From contig CACZXH010000005.1 in NCBI GenBank assembly GCA_902785065.1, forward strand, positions 141,108 to 205,107: a stretch of 64,000 nt of DNA. The letters run 5' to 3'. Shown piece by piece: positions 58,320 through 64,000 of the stretch (positions are counted from its first letter, which is position 1; each line of letters opens with the position of its first letter). Source of the stretch: an uncultured Bacteroidia bacterium (GTDB taxonomy: Bacteria; Bacteroidota; Bacteroidia; Bacteroidales; UBA932). A program made the translations under genes and the position numbers. Under the pieces are notes generated by a model. That model was given only the letters and a program-made list of their open reading frames with translations. It did not search any database and was not told where the DNA came from.

Positions 58320-58399
58320 CCCCGGGGGTTGGGAATCTTCTGTTTTGTAAGTTTCTGATTATTATTTTGTTGTGTGGTGTATGGTTCCCAACCCCGGGG
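58320..58399. repeat. Inverted repeat with 15-16 bp GC-rich arms
   Basis: CCCCGGGGGTTGGGAA (58320-58335) and TTCCCAACCCCGGGG (58385-58399) are inverted copies apart from one extra G. They flank 49 nt rich in T and G. There is no T run at the end, so it is not a standard terminator of the yfiH-like gene that ends at 58428. Confidence 0.8.
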
Positions 58400-58427
58400 T
58401 GTGCTTGGGGATAGACTTGCCCACTTT

Positions 58428-59114
58428 TTATTTGAGCCGAATCGAATTGATGATCCGCCCGCAGGCCACGCCTTCGCGGCGGGCGGAAAAGAGGGAAGAG
58501 GTCGTGTAGGTGTCAATGCCGAGGACTTGGATGGACTCGGGCGGGATGCCGAGCTGTTCCAGGAGCCAGCGGTTGGCCTTCCACAGGTCGATGTGATGGC
58601 CGCCGGACATGGGGGTACCGTCCCCGGGGCCGCGGAACGACCAGATCCCGTCCATCGGAAAACCGGCCTCCTTGAACTTCTCGGCCACCTCTTCGCCCAC
58701 CTGGAAACTGTCCGGGCCGATGGACGGGCCAATGACCGCCAGCAGGTTCGCCGGCCGGCTGCCATACTCCTGGCCCATCGCCTCCAAGACTCCCTCGGAG
58801 ATATGCAGCACCGTGCCCTTCCACCCCGCATGGACCGCCGCCACCACCCGTTCCACCGGGTCATACAGCAGCACCGGCACGCAGTCCGCTGTCCGTACGC
58901 CGATGGCGACGCCCGGCAGGTTGGTCACGAACGCGTCATACCCTTCCAGCTCTTCCCGCGTCATCCCCGGCCGGTCCACGATGGCCACCCGGCTCCCATG
59001 GACCTGATGCCCCTGGATAACCGGATAAGGGAGCGCCGCTTTCCTTTGGGTATAGAACGCTTCGACCCCAGGCTCGTCCTGGAAAAGCTTGATTATCTGG
59101 TTGTTATCATGCAT
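58428..59114 (-). CDS. YfiH/PgeF-like multicopper polyphenol oxidase-family protein
   Basis: A 228-aa cytosolic protein of the laccase-domain family (YfiH, YlmD, FAMIN). Signature segments are QVHGSRV, TADCVPVLLYDP, HAGWKGTV and GPSIGPDSFQVG; the His and Cys residues are the metal or catalytic-site ligands. Studied relatives act on purine nucleosides or correct peptidoglycan-precursor errors (PgeF) rather than oxidising phenols. The length is typical. The DUF5655 gene lies directly upstream (11 nt). Confidence 0.93.
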   Translation of the reverse strand: MHDNNQIIKLFQDEPGVEAFYTQRKAALPYPVIQGHQVHGSRVAIVDRPGMTREELEGYDAFVTNLPGVAIGVRTADCVPVLLYDPVERVVAAVHAGWKGTVLHISEGVLEAMGQEYGSRPANLLAVIGPSIGPDSFQVGEEVAEKFKEAGFPMDGIWSFRGPGDGTPMSGGHHIDLWKANRWLLEQLGIPPESIQVLGIDTYTTSSLFSARREGVACGRIINSIRLK

Positions 59115-59125
59115 AGTTTCGGTGT

Positions 59126-59497
59126 TTATCGCTGCGCGAACTGATGGGCCCGGTCGATCCAGGCCAGCAGCTCGGAATCAATCTCGTCAGGGGAGGCGAG
59201 CACGATATGGTGGGTCCATCGGCCCGGATACGGCTCGCATTTCACGGCGATCCGGGGCGAATCGACCGGCTCCGGCAGGCCCAGGGTCAGCGTGAGGAAA
59301 TGCGCGGGCATCTCCGCCTTCCGCCGCACCCGGGTGAACGACACGCAGCCGAACATCAGCCGATCGAAGAAGGACACCTGCGTCTTCGCCACCCGGACCT
59401 CCATCTCCGGATACCGCCACACCAGTTCCTTCTTCAAGGCTTCATACAGCCCCCACGCCACCGGCTTCCCGGCAAAGAAATCTTCCTCCGTTGCCAT
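59126..59497 (-). CDS. DUF5655 domain protein
   Basis: A 123-aa soluble protein with the DUF5655 pattern: FSVTRVRRKAEMPAHFLTLTLGL-like VSFTRVRRKAEMPAHFL, then PRIAVKCEPYPGRWTHHIVL. The basic, aromatic core suggests nucleic-acid or nucleotide contact, but the family has no known function. It starts one base after the DUF1801 gene ends, so the two are coupled and possibly linked to yfiH. Confidence 0.82.
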   Translation of the reverse strand: MATEEDFFAGKPVAWGLYEALKKELVWRYPEMEVRVAKTQVSFFDRLMFGCVSFTRVRRKAEMPAHFLTLTLGLPEPVDSPRIAVKCEPYPGRWTHHIVLASPDEIDSELLAWIDRAHQFAQR

Positions 59498-59839
59498 CTA
59501 TTTGCGATTGTGTTCGTAACTCCATCGGGCCAGGTCGGCAATCAACCCCAGTGGAAGCGGCCGGTCGACGGGAATCTGGATGGTCCCTTTGCTGGTCTTG
59601 TATCCCTTCAGCCGCTCTGCGAACGCCACGATGGCATCCGGCCCGGGGTAGAGGCCGATATGCTTGCTCGCCGCCGCGAAGTGGATGAGATTCCGTCCCT
59701 TCCAGAATGTCGGCATCGACCAACTGATCCGCTCCTCCGCCTCCGGAATGGCCGCCCGGATGCAGGCATACACCTCCTGCAGCAAGGGGCGCACGTTCTC
59801 GTCCTGCGTCTGTATATAGTCTGGAATCGTTGTCATCAT
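59498..59839 (-). CDS. DUF1801 (YdhG-like) small protein
   Basis: A 113-aa soluble protein with the DUF1801/YdhG pattern: IPEAEERISWSMPTFW, NLIHFAAASKHIGLYPGP, KGTIQIPVDRPLP and a C-terminal helix. Relatives are sometimes called iron chaperones by similarity to frataxin-like folds; this is not established. The start is ATG 59839 (or 59836); an upstream ATG adds seven unlikely residues. First gene of a likely three-gene unit with DUF5655 and the YfiH-like gene. Confidence 0.85.
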   Translation of the reverse strand: MMTTIPDYIQTQDENVRPLLQEVYACIRAAIPEAEERISWSMPTFWKGRNLIHFAAASKHIGLYPGPDAIVAFAERLKGYKTSKGTIQIPVDRPLPLGLIADLARWSYEHNRK

Positions 59840-60070
59840 GGCAGTCCTCCCGGCTTCCAATCACGAAGATAGTGATTTTTCCCCGCCCGGACAACGTCCG
59901 CCGCCAAACAGCCGCACCGGAATGCCGTTCCTGTGCGCTGTGTCAATGGTTGCCGTGCGCCACTGGCCGATTACTGCCTTCGGCGCACAGCAGGTGTCCG
60001 CGAAAGGCTTCCGGGGCACATCAATGTGCGCCAGTTTGGCGGAAGGGGCAGCGGAAAGCTTGCTGCATAA
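59840..60070. other. Gene-free stretch before the tRNA remnant
   Basis: No supported gene. Two plus-strand frames stay open but have no start signal and run through the terminator and tRNA fragment. It is probably the former downstream flank of the interrupted tRNA gene. Confidence 0.5.
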
Positions 60071-60103
60071 AAAAGAGGACAGCGATTGGCTGTCCTCTTT
60101 TTG
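60069..60103 (-). terminator. Terminator of the interrupted tRNA gene
   Basis: On the minus strand AAAAAGAGGACAGC and GCTGTCCTCTTTTTT form a long stem with a short loop and a T run, starting directly after the tRNA 3' fragment. Confidence 0.85.
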
Positions 60104-60123
60104 TGGAGCATAGGAGATTCGAA
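60104..60123 (-). other. tRNA 3' fragment, likely attachment site (att) of an integrative element
   Basis: On the minus strand TTCGAAT, CTCCT, ATGCTCC and A read as T-loop, 3' half of the T-stem, 3' half of the acceptor stem and discriminator base. The matching 5' halves (AGGAG and GGAGCAT) are absent. The terminator follows at once. This is the pattern left when an element integrates into a tRNA gene. The original tRNA, rebuilt with the other copy, should lie beyond the right window edge. Confidence 0.78.
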
Positions 60124-60151
60124 AACCAACAATTACCCCCTGTACAAACCC

Positions 60152-60182
60152 TTGCAGGAATGCTTTCTATTGCGTATCTTTG
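60152..60182 (+). promoter_or_regulatory. Promoter of the integrase gene
   Basis: TTG at 60152-60154, a 20-nt spacer, then TATCTTTG at 60175-60182. Leader of about 70 nt to the ATG at 60258. Confidence 0.75.
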
Positions 60183-60257
60183 CCTGTCACGTTGCTCGAC
60201 TATGTGCAAAAATGGGATATTTTTGGGATATTTTCAATACGGCAGAGACCTTTAGAA

Positions 60258-61622
60258 ATGAAAATTAAACGCAATGCAGCATTCCGCCTTTTCGCTTATG
60301 GAAAGGAAAAGAGCAGGTATCAGATCAGATTCCGGGTTACTTTCAATGCTCAACGGCTGGATCTGAAGACAGGATGCCAACTTGTTGACTCTAATGCCTG
60401 GGATGATGATGCCCAACTGGTTAAACCTGGATACAAAGGCCCCAAAGGGGAGACCTCCCTGTCCATCAATAATGAGCTCCGAAACATCAAAGACCAGATG
60501 GATGCTACTTTCAAGTTTTTCGAAGCGACGGACAAAATCCCTACACCGAGTGAACTTCAAAAGAAATACGAGGATCGTTTGAATGGAACTGTACCTCAGC
60601 GACCGGAACCTGAACCTAAGAAGGAGCGTAAACCCAAAGCCCCCGATTTCTTTGAGGTTTATGATAAGTTCATCAAGGAAAGCGGGGAGAAAAACGCTTG
60701 GACAAAGGCAACATATGCGAAGATGGAGACGATGCGGAGGGACCTTAAAGCCTTCAAGAAAAACCTTAAGTTCTCAGACCTAACTGAGTCTACCTTAGCG
60801 GAATTCGTGGCTTATTTTCGTGATGTGAAAACGCTTCGGACTCCCCGCAAAAAGAAAGGCGATAGGGAAGAGTACGACCACGATGACATCATTGGCCTGA
60901 AGAACTCTTCCATCGAAAAGAAACTGCGCTTTTTGCGCTGGTTCCTGAATTGGGCCACCGAGAAAGGCTACAATACGAACATGGCATACAAGTCATTCAA
61001 GCCAACCTTGAAGACCACCCAGAAGAAAGTCATTTATCTTACCAAAGAAGAGATGGGCCGCATCCGTAACCTTCAGTTATCCGAAGCCCAGGCATACCTT
61101 GATCCGATCCGTGACGTTTTCCTGTTCTGCTGTTTCTCCGGCCTCCGTCATTCAGACGCCAATAACCTACGCAAAAGCGACATTAAAGGCGACCATATTG
61201 AAGTTACGACGGTCAAGACGGCAGACAGTATATCTATCGAACTAAACGACGTCACAAAGGCTATTCTGGAGAAATACAAGGATGCCCCTTTCAACGACAA
61301 TAAGGCCCTGCCGAACTACACAAACCAAGCGATGAACCGGGACGTCAAGGAACTGTGCCGACTCGCCGATATCAATGAGGAGATCCGAATTACGACCTAC
61401 AAGGGTAACGTCCGCACTGACGAAATCCATCCCAAGTGGAAACTCGTCGGCACCCACACTGGACGTCGCACTTTTATCGTCACCACCCTGTCCCTGGGCA
61501 TCCCGCCGAACGTCGTGATGAAATGGACAGGCCACAGCGACTATTCATCCATGAAACCTTACATTGACATCGTAGACGACATCAAGGCAACCTCAATGAC
61601 GAAACTCAATGGGTTGTTGTAG
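60258..61622 (+). CDS. Tyrosine recombinase (phage-type integrase) of an integrative element
   Basis: A 454-aa site-specific recombinase. The N-terminal Arm_DNA-bind-like part (RLFAYGKEKSRYQIRFRVT) and a core-binding helical domain (about 140-240) precede the catalytic domain. The active-site set is visible: Arg in CFSGLRHSD, HTGRR, the His in WTGHSDYSS, and the Tyr nucleophile in MKPYIDI. It should insert and excise the element at the tRNA fragment 134 nt upstream. GC is clearly lower than in the flanking genes. The ATG at 60258 (MKIKRNAAF) gives the usual start of Bacteroidota integrases. Confidence 0.93.
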   Translation: MKIKRNAAFRLFAYGKEKSRYQIRFRVTFNAQRLDLKTGCQLVDSNAWDDDAQLVKPGYKGPKGETSLSINNELRNIKDQMDATFKFFEATDKIPTPSELQKKYEDRLNGTVPQRPEPEPKKERKPKAPDFFEVYDKFIKESGEKNAWTKATYAKMETMRRDLKAFKKNLKFSDLTESTLAEFVAYFRDVKTLRTPRKKKGDREEYDHDDIIGLKNSSIEKKLRFLRWFLNWATEKGYNTNMAYKSFKPTLKTTQKKVIYLTKEEMGRIRNLQLSEAQAYLDPIRDVFLFCCFSGLRHSDANNLRKSDIKGDHIEVTTVKTADSISIELNDVTKAILEKYKDAPFNDNKALPNYTNQAMNRDVKELCRLADINEEIRITTYKGNVRTDEIHPKWKLVGTHTGRRTFIVTTLSLGIPPNVVMKWTGHSDYSSMKPYIDIVDDIKATSMTKLNGLL

Positions 61623-61656
61623 AAAATGTTTAACTTCGCAGAAAAGGAAAAAAGTT

Positions 61657-63192
61657 ATGGCACTGCCGATAAGTATAGAAAGACTTCTGGATGGCCGGAC
61701 CGTTGAAGGTCACCGTATTGAATTCAAAGAAGGATGGAACCCGGCTCCCATCTATCGGACCATCTGTGCTTTCGCAAATGACTTTTCGAATGAAGGCGGT
61801 GGTTATATCGTTGTCGGTGTTGAGGAGAAAGATGGCCGTCCAATCCGCCCTGTCAAAGGTGTATCTCTGATCGAGATCGAGCCCATCGGCAAAGAAATGT
61901 TGGGGTATAATAACCTGATCAATCCCGTGTATCACCCCAAGACAAGCGTTGAAGAGATTGATGGGAAGACGGTATTTGTCATATGGTGTCCGGCTGGAAT
62001 GGAAAGGCCCTATGAAGTCCCAGATGACGTTACGGTCAAAGACAAGAAATACAATTACCGCGTACGATACAACTCTTCATCTATCGTCCCCAAAGGGGAG
62101 ATGAAGACGGAACTGCTTGAACTTGCGAGCAATATCCCATTTGATGACCGCCCCAATATGACGGCATCCATTAACGACATCTCCATTACCCTGGTCAGGG
62201 ATTATTTGGTGAAGACCGGAAGCAAACTGGCCGATCAGATTGAAACCGAGCCTTTCCAATCCATTTTGGAGGCGATGGATCTTCTTGCCGGACCGAAAGA
62301 GGCTCTTCATCCGAAGAATGTAGCTTTGTTGATGTTCAATGACCATCCGGAGAAGTTCTTCCCATACACCCAGGTCGATATAACCGTTTTCCCTAAGGGC
62401 AAGCTTCAGGATCCGGACAACTTCATTGAAGTCCCTTCTATTAAGGGGCCGATTGACAGTATCTACAACAAAACGATGGCTTACCTCCAGACGAACATCG
62501 TCAAGGAGAATGTTCAGAAAGTGGATTATAAGCCGGAGGCTGAACGGTCCTTCAACTACCCGATTCATGCCCTGGAGGAAATTGTCGGGAACTGCCTTTA
62601 CCACTATGATTATCGGAAGAGGGAACCGATTACCATTGAAATTGAACCTGATGCGATGTATATCAGCAATCCGGGCGGTCCTGACCGTTCCTTGAAACCG
62701 GAAGATTTTGCAAAGGGTTTTGTCCGTCCCCGTCAATACCGGAACCGAAGGATTGGGGACTTCTTCAAAGAATTGGAGATTACCGAAGGGAAATCGACGG
62801 GAATCCCGACGATCAAGCGCGCCATGGAGCATAATGGCTCACCTGAGGCTCGATTTGAATTCGATGACAGCTATTCCTGGTTCATGGTGACTTTGCCGAT
62901 TCATCCGGTGTTCTTAAGTATCATCGGCAATGATACAGAAAATGATACAGAAGATGATGCAGAAAATGACACTGTAATTCTTGCGGAACTTCCTAAAAGA
63001 CAACAAGATGTATTGCTTGCGATTAGTAAGAATGAGCGAATAACTGAAAAACAAATGATGCAAATGTTTTCTGTATCACGTCCGACAATTTCACGGGCAA
63101 CCACAGCTTTGAAAGGGCGACGAATACTTATTCGTATCGGCTCTGATAGGAACGGATCCTGGTTAATCGTGAGAAAAGTTAAAGGACTCTGA
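61657..63192 (+). CDS. AlbA_2 (Schlafen-like) and ATP-binding-domain regulator with C-terminal winged helix
   Basis: A 511-aa cytosolic protein. The N-terminal AlbA_2 domain has EFKEGWNPAPIYRTICAFAND and GGGYIVVGVEEKDG. A central HATPase_c_4-like domain has ALEEIVGNCLYHYDYRKREPI, NPGGPDRS and STGIPTIKRAMEHNGSPEARFEF. An acidic repeat (NDTENDTEDDAENDT) links it to a C-terminal helix-turn-helix (ITEKQMMQMFSVSRPTISRATTALKGR). Such proteins are common in mobile elements and are predicted ATP-binding transcription or defence regulators; the target is unknown. The start is the ATG at 61657 (MALPISIER). A terminator follows. Confidence 0.88.
   Translation: MALPISIERLLDGRTVEGHRIEFKEGWNPAPIYRTICAFANDFSNEGGGYIVVGVEEKDGRPIRPVKGVSLIEIEPIGKEMLGYNNLINPVYHPKTSVEEIDGKTVFVIWCPAGMERPYEVPDDVTVKDKKYNYRVRYNSSSIVPKGEMKTELLELASNIPFDDRPNMTASINDISITLVRDYLVKTGSKLADQIETEPFQSILEAMDLLAGPKEALHPKNVALLMFNDHPEKFFPYTQVDITVFPKGKLQDPDNFIEVPSIKGPIDSIYNKTMAYLQTNIVKENVQKVDYKPEAERSFNYPIHALEEIVGNCLYHYDYRKREPITIEIEPDAMYISNPGGPDRSLKPEDFAKGFVRPRQYRNRRIGDFFKELEITEGKSTGIPTIKRAMEHNGSPEARFEFDDSYSWFMVTLPIHPVFLSIIGNDTENDTEDDAENDTVILAELPKRQQDVLLAISKNERITEKQMMQMFSVSRPTISRATTALKGRRILIRIGSDRNGSWLIVRKVKGL
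62929..62964 (+). repeat. 12-nt tandem repeat in the regulator gene
   Basis: Three units of AATGATACAGAA type (62929-62940, 62941-62952 exact, 62953-62964 with two changes) encode NDTE-like blocks, with a degenerate fourth unit after them. Confidence 0.85.
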
Positions 63193-63201
63193 ACATCATC
63201 G

Positions 63202-63233
63202 TCCCTCGGTTACCTCCGAGGGATTTTCTTTTT
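63202..63233 (+). terminator. Terminator after the AlbA_2-type regulator
   Basis: TCCCTCGG and CCGAGGGA form an 8-bp stem with a 6-nt loop, followed by TTTTCTTTTT. Confidence 0.85.
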
Positions 63234-63392
63234 CCAGGTTCCGGTAGCGTTATTTCCCTTTTGCCACTCAAATGGGGTGGCATTTTATGTACAAAGCTGC
63301 CGGAATGCAGTGGCAGAATGCATCAAAAACACATACCTTTCTAGGCATTCATCTTATACATCTAAAAGGACGATTTGAGGCTAATCATAACG

Positions 63393-63418
63393 TTCAGAGT
63401 ACCATTTCAGAGTACCAT
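63393..63418. repeat. 13-nt direct tandem duplication
   Basis: TTCAGAGTACCAT occurs at 63393-63405 and again at 63406-63418. It may be an operator or iteron. Confidence 0.8.
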
Positions 63419-63545
63419 TTTCAAAAACACTCACTTTTTTTCGAGAAAAACCCCGGAAATCCGTAAAAAGTGGCGCGTGGGCTCTTGCAAGTAAGATTTT
63501 CTTCCTAACTTGAATCAGGGAGTTGACCCATAATCCCTAGGTTTA

Positions 63546-63618
63546 TGGCACATTGCCGGTTGAGAAAGCGGCAAAAACGGACTAAAACCCATCCGGCAAA
63601 ACTACTGGTAATGTGCCA
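63546..63618. repeat. Inverted repeat before the DUF3853 gene
   Basis: TGGCACATTGCC (63546-63557) and GGTAATGTGCCA (63607-63618) are inverted copies matching at 11 of 12 positions, 49 nt apart. They lie 28 nt before the DUF3853 start. Confidence 0.75.
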
Positions 63619-63646
63619 CTGTTTAACGCTAAAAACTGTAAGCGAA

Positions 63647-63991
63647 ATGAGTACTGAAATAAACATCAACGGGCTTCTTGAAAAGCCCCTTTGGCAGATG
63701 ACTGGGGAAGAGTACTGCCAGCTCACACAATATGCTCTTTCCCTTTCCAATGGAACGGGAACTGCACCCTCTCCGTCAGGACAGAAGGCCCTCGGCGTTC
63801 ACGCCCTGGCCGTGGAACTCGGCTGTTCCGATTCCACTATCTATGCCCTCATGAGGACACCGCGAGAGGAGGATGGATCCTCAGAAGGTGGTGGAGTCCT
63901 TAAGGATGCGATAGTTTCCCGTATCGGGCGACGGATCGTTTTCGATGTCGACAAGGCGCGTGAACTGGCCAAGCAAAGCCAACAGCGATGA
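63647..63991 (+). CDS. DUF3853 family DNA-binding protein of the integrative element
   Basis: A 114-aa protein with the DUF3853 pattern: NINGLLEKPLWQMTGEEYCQL, then a helix-turn-helix of excisionase type (HALAVELGCSDSTIYALMRT) and DAIVSRIGRRIVFDVDKARELAKQ. DUF3853 genes are found in mobilisable and conjugative elements of Bacteroidota, near integrases and primases. A role in excision or transfer control is inferred. The ATG at 63647 (MSTEININ) matches the family start; earlier frame extension runs through the inverted repeat. Confidence 0.87.
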   Translation: MSTEININGLLEKPLWQMTGEEYCQLTQYALSLSNGTGTAPSPSGQKALGVHALAVELGCSDSTIYALMRTPREEDGSSEGGGVLKDAIVSRIGRRIVFDVDKARELAKQSQQR

Positions 63992-64000
63992 GTCAGTTCA
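63988..64000 (+). CDS. Start of a further gene of the element, cut by the window edge
   Basis: An ATG at 63988 overlaps the DUF3853 stop (ATGA) and reads MSQF before the window ends. The overlap suggests a coupled downstream gene, often a primase or helicase-like protein in such elements. Too short to identify. Confidence 0.4.

Larger units (their letters stand above)
58178..58427. other. Gene-free stretch holding a promoter and an inverted repeat
   Basis: No coding region is seen. It contains the promoter at 58239-58268, the unstructured first part of the leader, and an inverted repeat with GC-rich arms (58320-58335 and 58385-58399) around a T-rich 49-nt centre. Confidence 0.6.
63193..63646. 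other. Gene-free stretch with repeats upstream of the DUF3853 gene
   Basis: After the terminator (63202-63233) no convincing gene is seen; a 64-codon frame at 63272-63466 lacks support. It holds a 13-nt tandem duplication (63393-63418) and an inverted repeat (63546-63557 with 63607-63618). It may contain operators or a transfer or replication site of the element. Confidence 0.55.

Noticed and set aside
46458-60165. Shared CTTGCAGGAATGC at the tRNA-Val terminator and before the integrase as a pair of att sites
   Set aside because: One copy is part of a terminator stem and the other overlaps a promoter -33 element; the tRNA 3' fragment at 60104-60123 is a better attachment site.
59830-60255. 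Plus-strand frames of 91 and 141 codons
   Set aside because: They run through a terminator and a tRNA fragment, have no start signal or domain, and look like conserved non-coding sequence.
63272-63466. 64-codon plus frame in the element
   Set aside because: No ribosome-binding site, promoter or family resemblance; it overlaps the tandem repeat.

Overview
The window is chromosomal DNA of a high-GC Bacteroidota, most likely an uncultured gut or rumen member of the Bacteroidales. The evidence is a SusC/SusD pair, BACON/DUF4988 and DUF4249/DUF4302 lipoproteins, the short Bacteroidetes-type RpoD, many Bacteroidetes promoters (TTG near -33, 19-20 nt spacer, TAnnTTTG near -7), and several secreted or lipid-anchored glycoside hydrolases and peptidases. 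I cannot name a genus from sequence alone.

Layout. 0-10 kb: a minus-strand operon for outer-membrane uptake, led by a DUF4988/collagen-like lipoprotein, then SusC, SusD, a zinc metallopeptidase lipoprotein and a DUF4302 lipoprotein cut by the window edge. 10-32 kb: mostly housekeeping genes: mnmA, cdd, the SRP RNA, a fucose-isomerase-like protein, a TonB receptor/DUF4249 pair, a BaiN-like flavoprotein, tRNA-Thr(CGU), an orphan metallophore-binding lipoprotein, a DnaQ-like exonuclease, dnaN, an HtrA protease, rpoD, argS, a phosphohexomutase, a methyltransferase-like protein, DUF4298, CPBP, nth and ftsE. 32-44 kb: a TPR protein with an outer-membrane barrel protein, gyrB, a 7TM-HD phosphohydrolase, then tig-clpP-clpX. 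44-57.5 kb: a polysaccharide and peptide degradation neighbourhood: an unassigned glycosidase-like lipoprotein, tRNA-Val(GAC), GH5, a HAD phosphatase, GH28, an S9 peptidase, a C69 dipeptidase, a possible nuclease-fold protein, GH8 and GH29. 57.5-60 kb: small genes, a strongly structured 5' leader and an unexplained inverted repeat. From about 60.1 kb to the end: the left end of an integrative element of visibly lower GC, beginning at a 20-nt tRNA 3' fragment and carrying a tyrosine recombinase, an AlbA_2-type ATP-binding regulator and a DUF3853 DNA-binding protein.

Most notable points: (1) one methyltransferase-like gene carries two different repeat elements read through in frame, one a 118-bp element with 27-bp inverted-repeat arms; (2) rpoD lacks about 59 nt and is frameshifted, either an assembly fault or a real lesion in an essential gene; (3) a tRNA remnant marks the attachment site of the integrative element; (4) a 67-nt rod-like hairpin lies in a 150-nt leader upstream of an unrecognised gene; (5) several genes have the -7 box only 5-7 nt before ATG, suggesting leaderless mRNAs.
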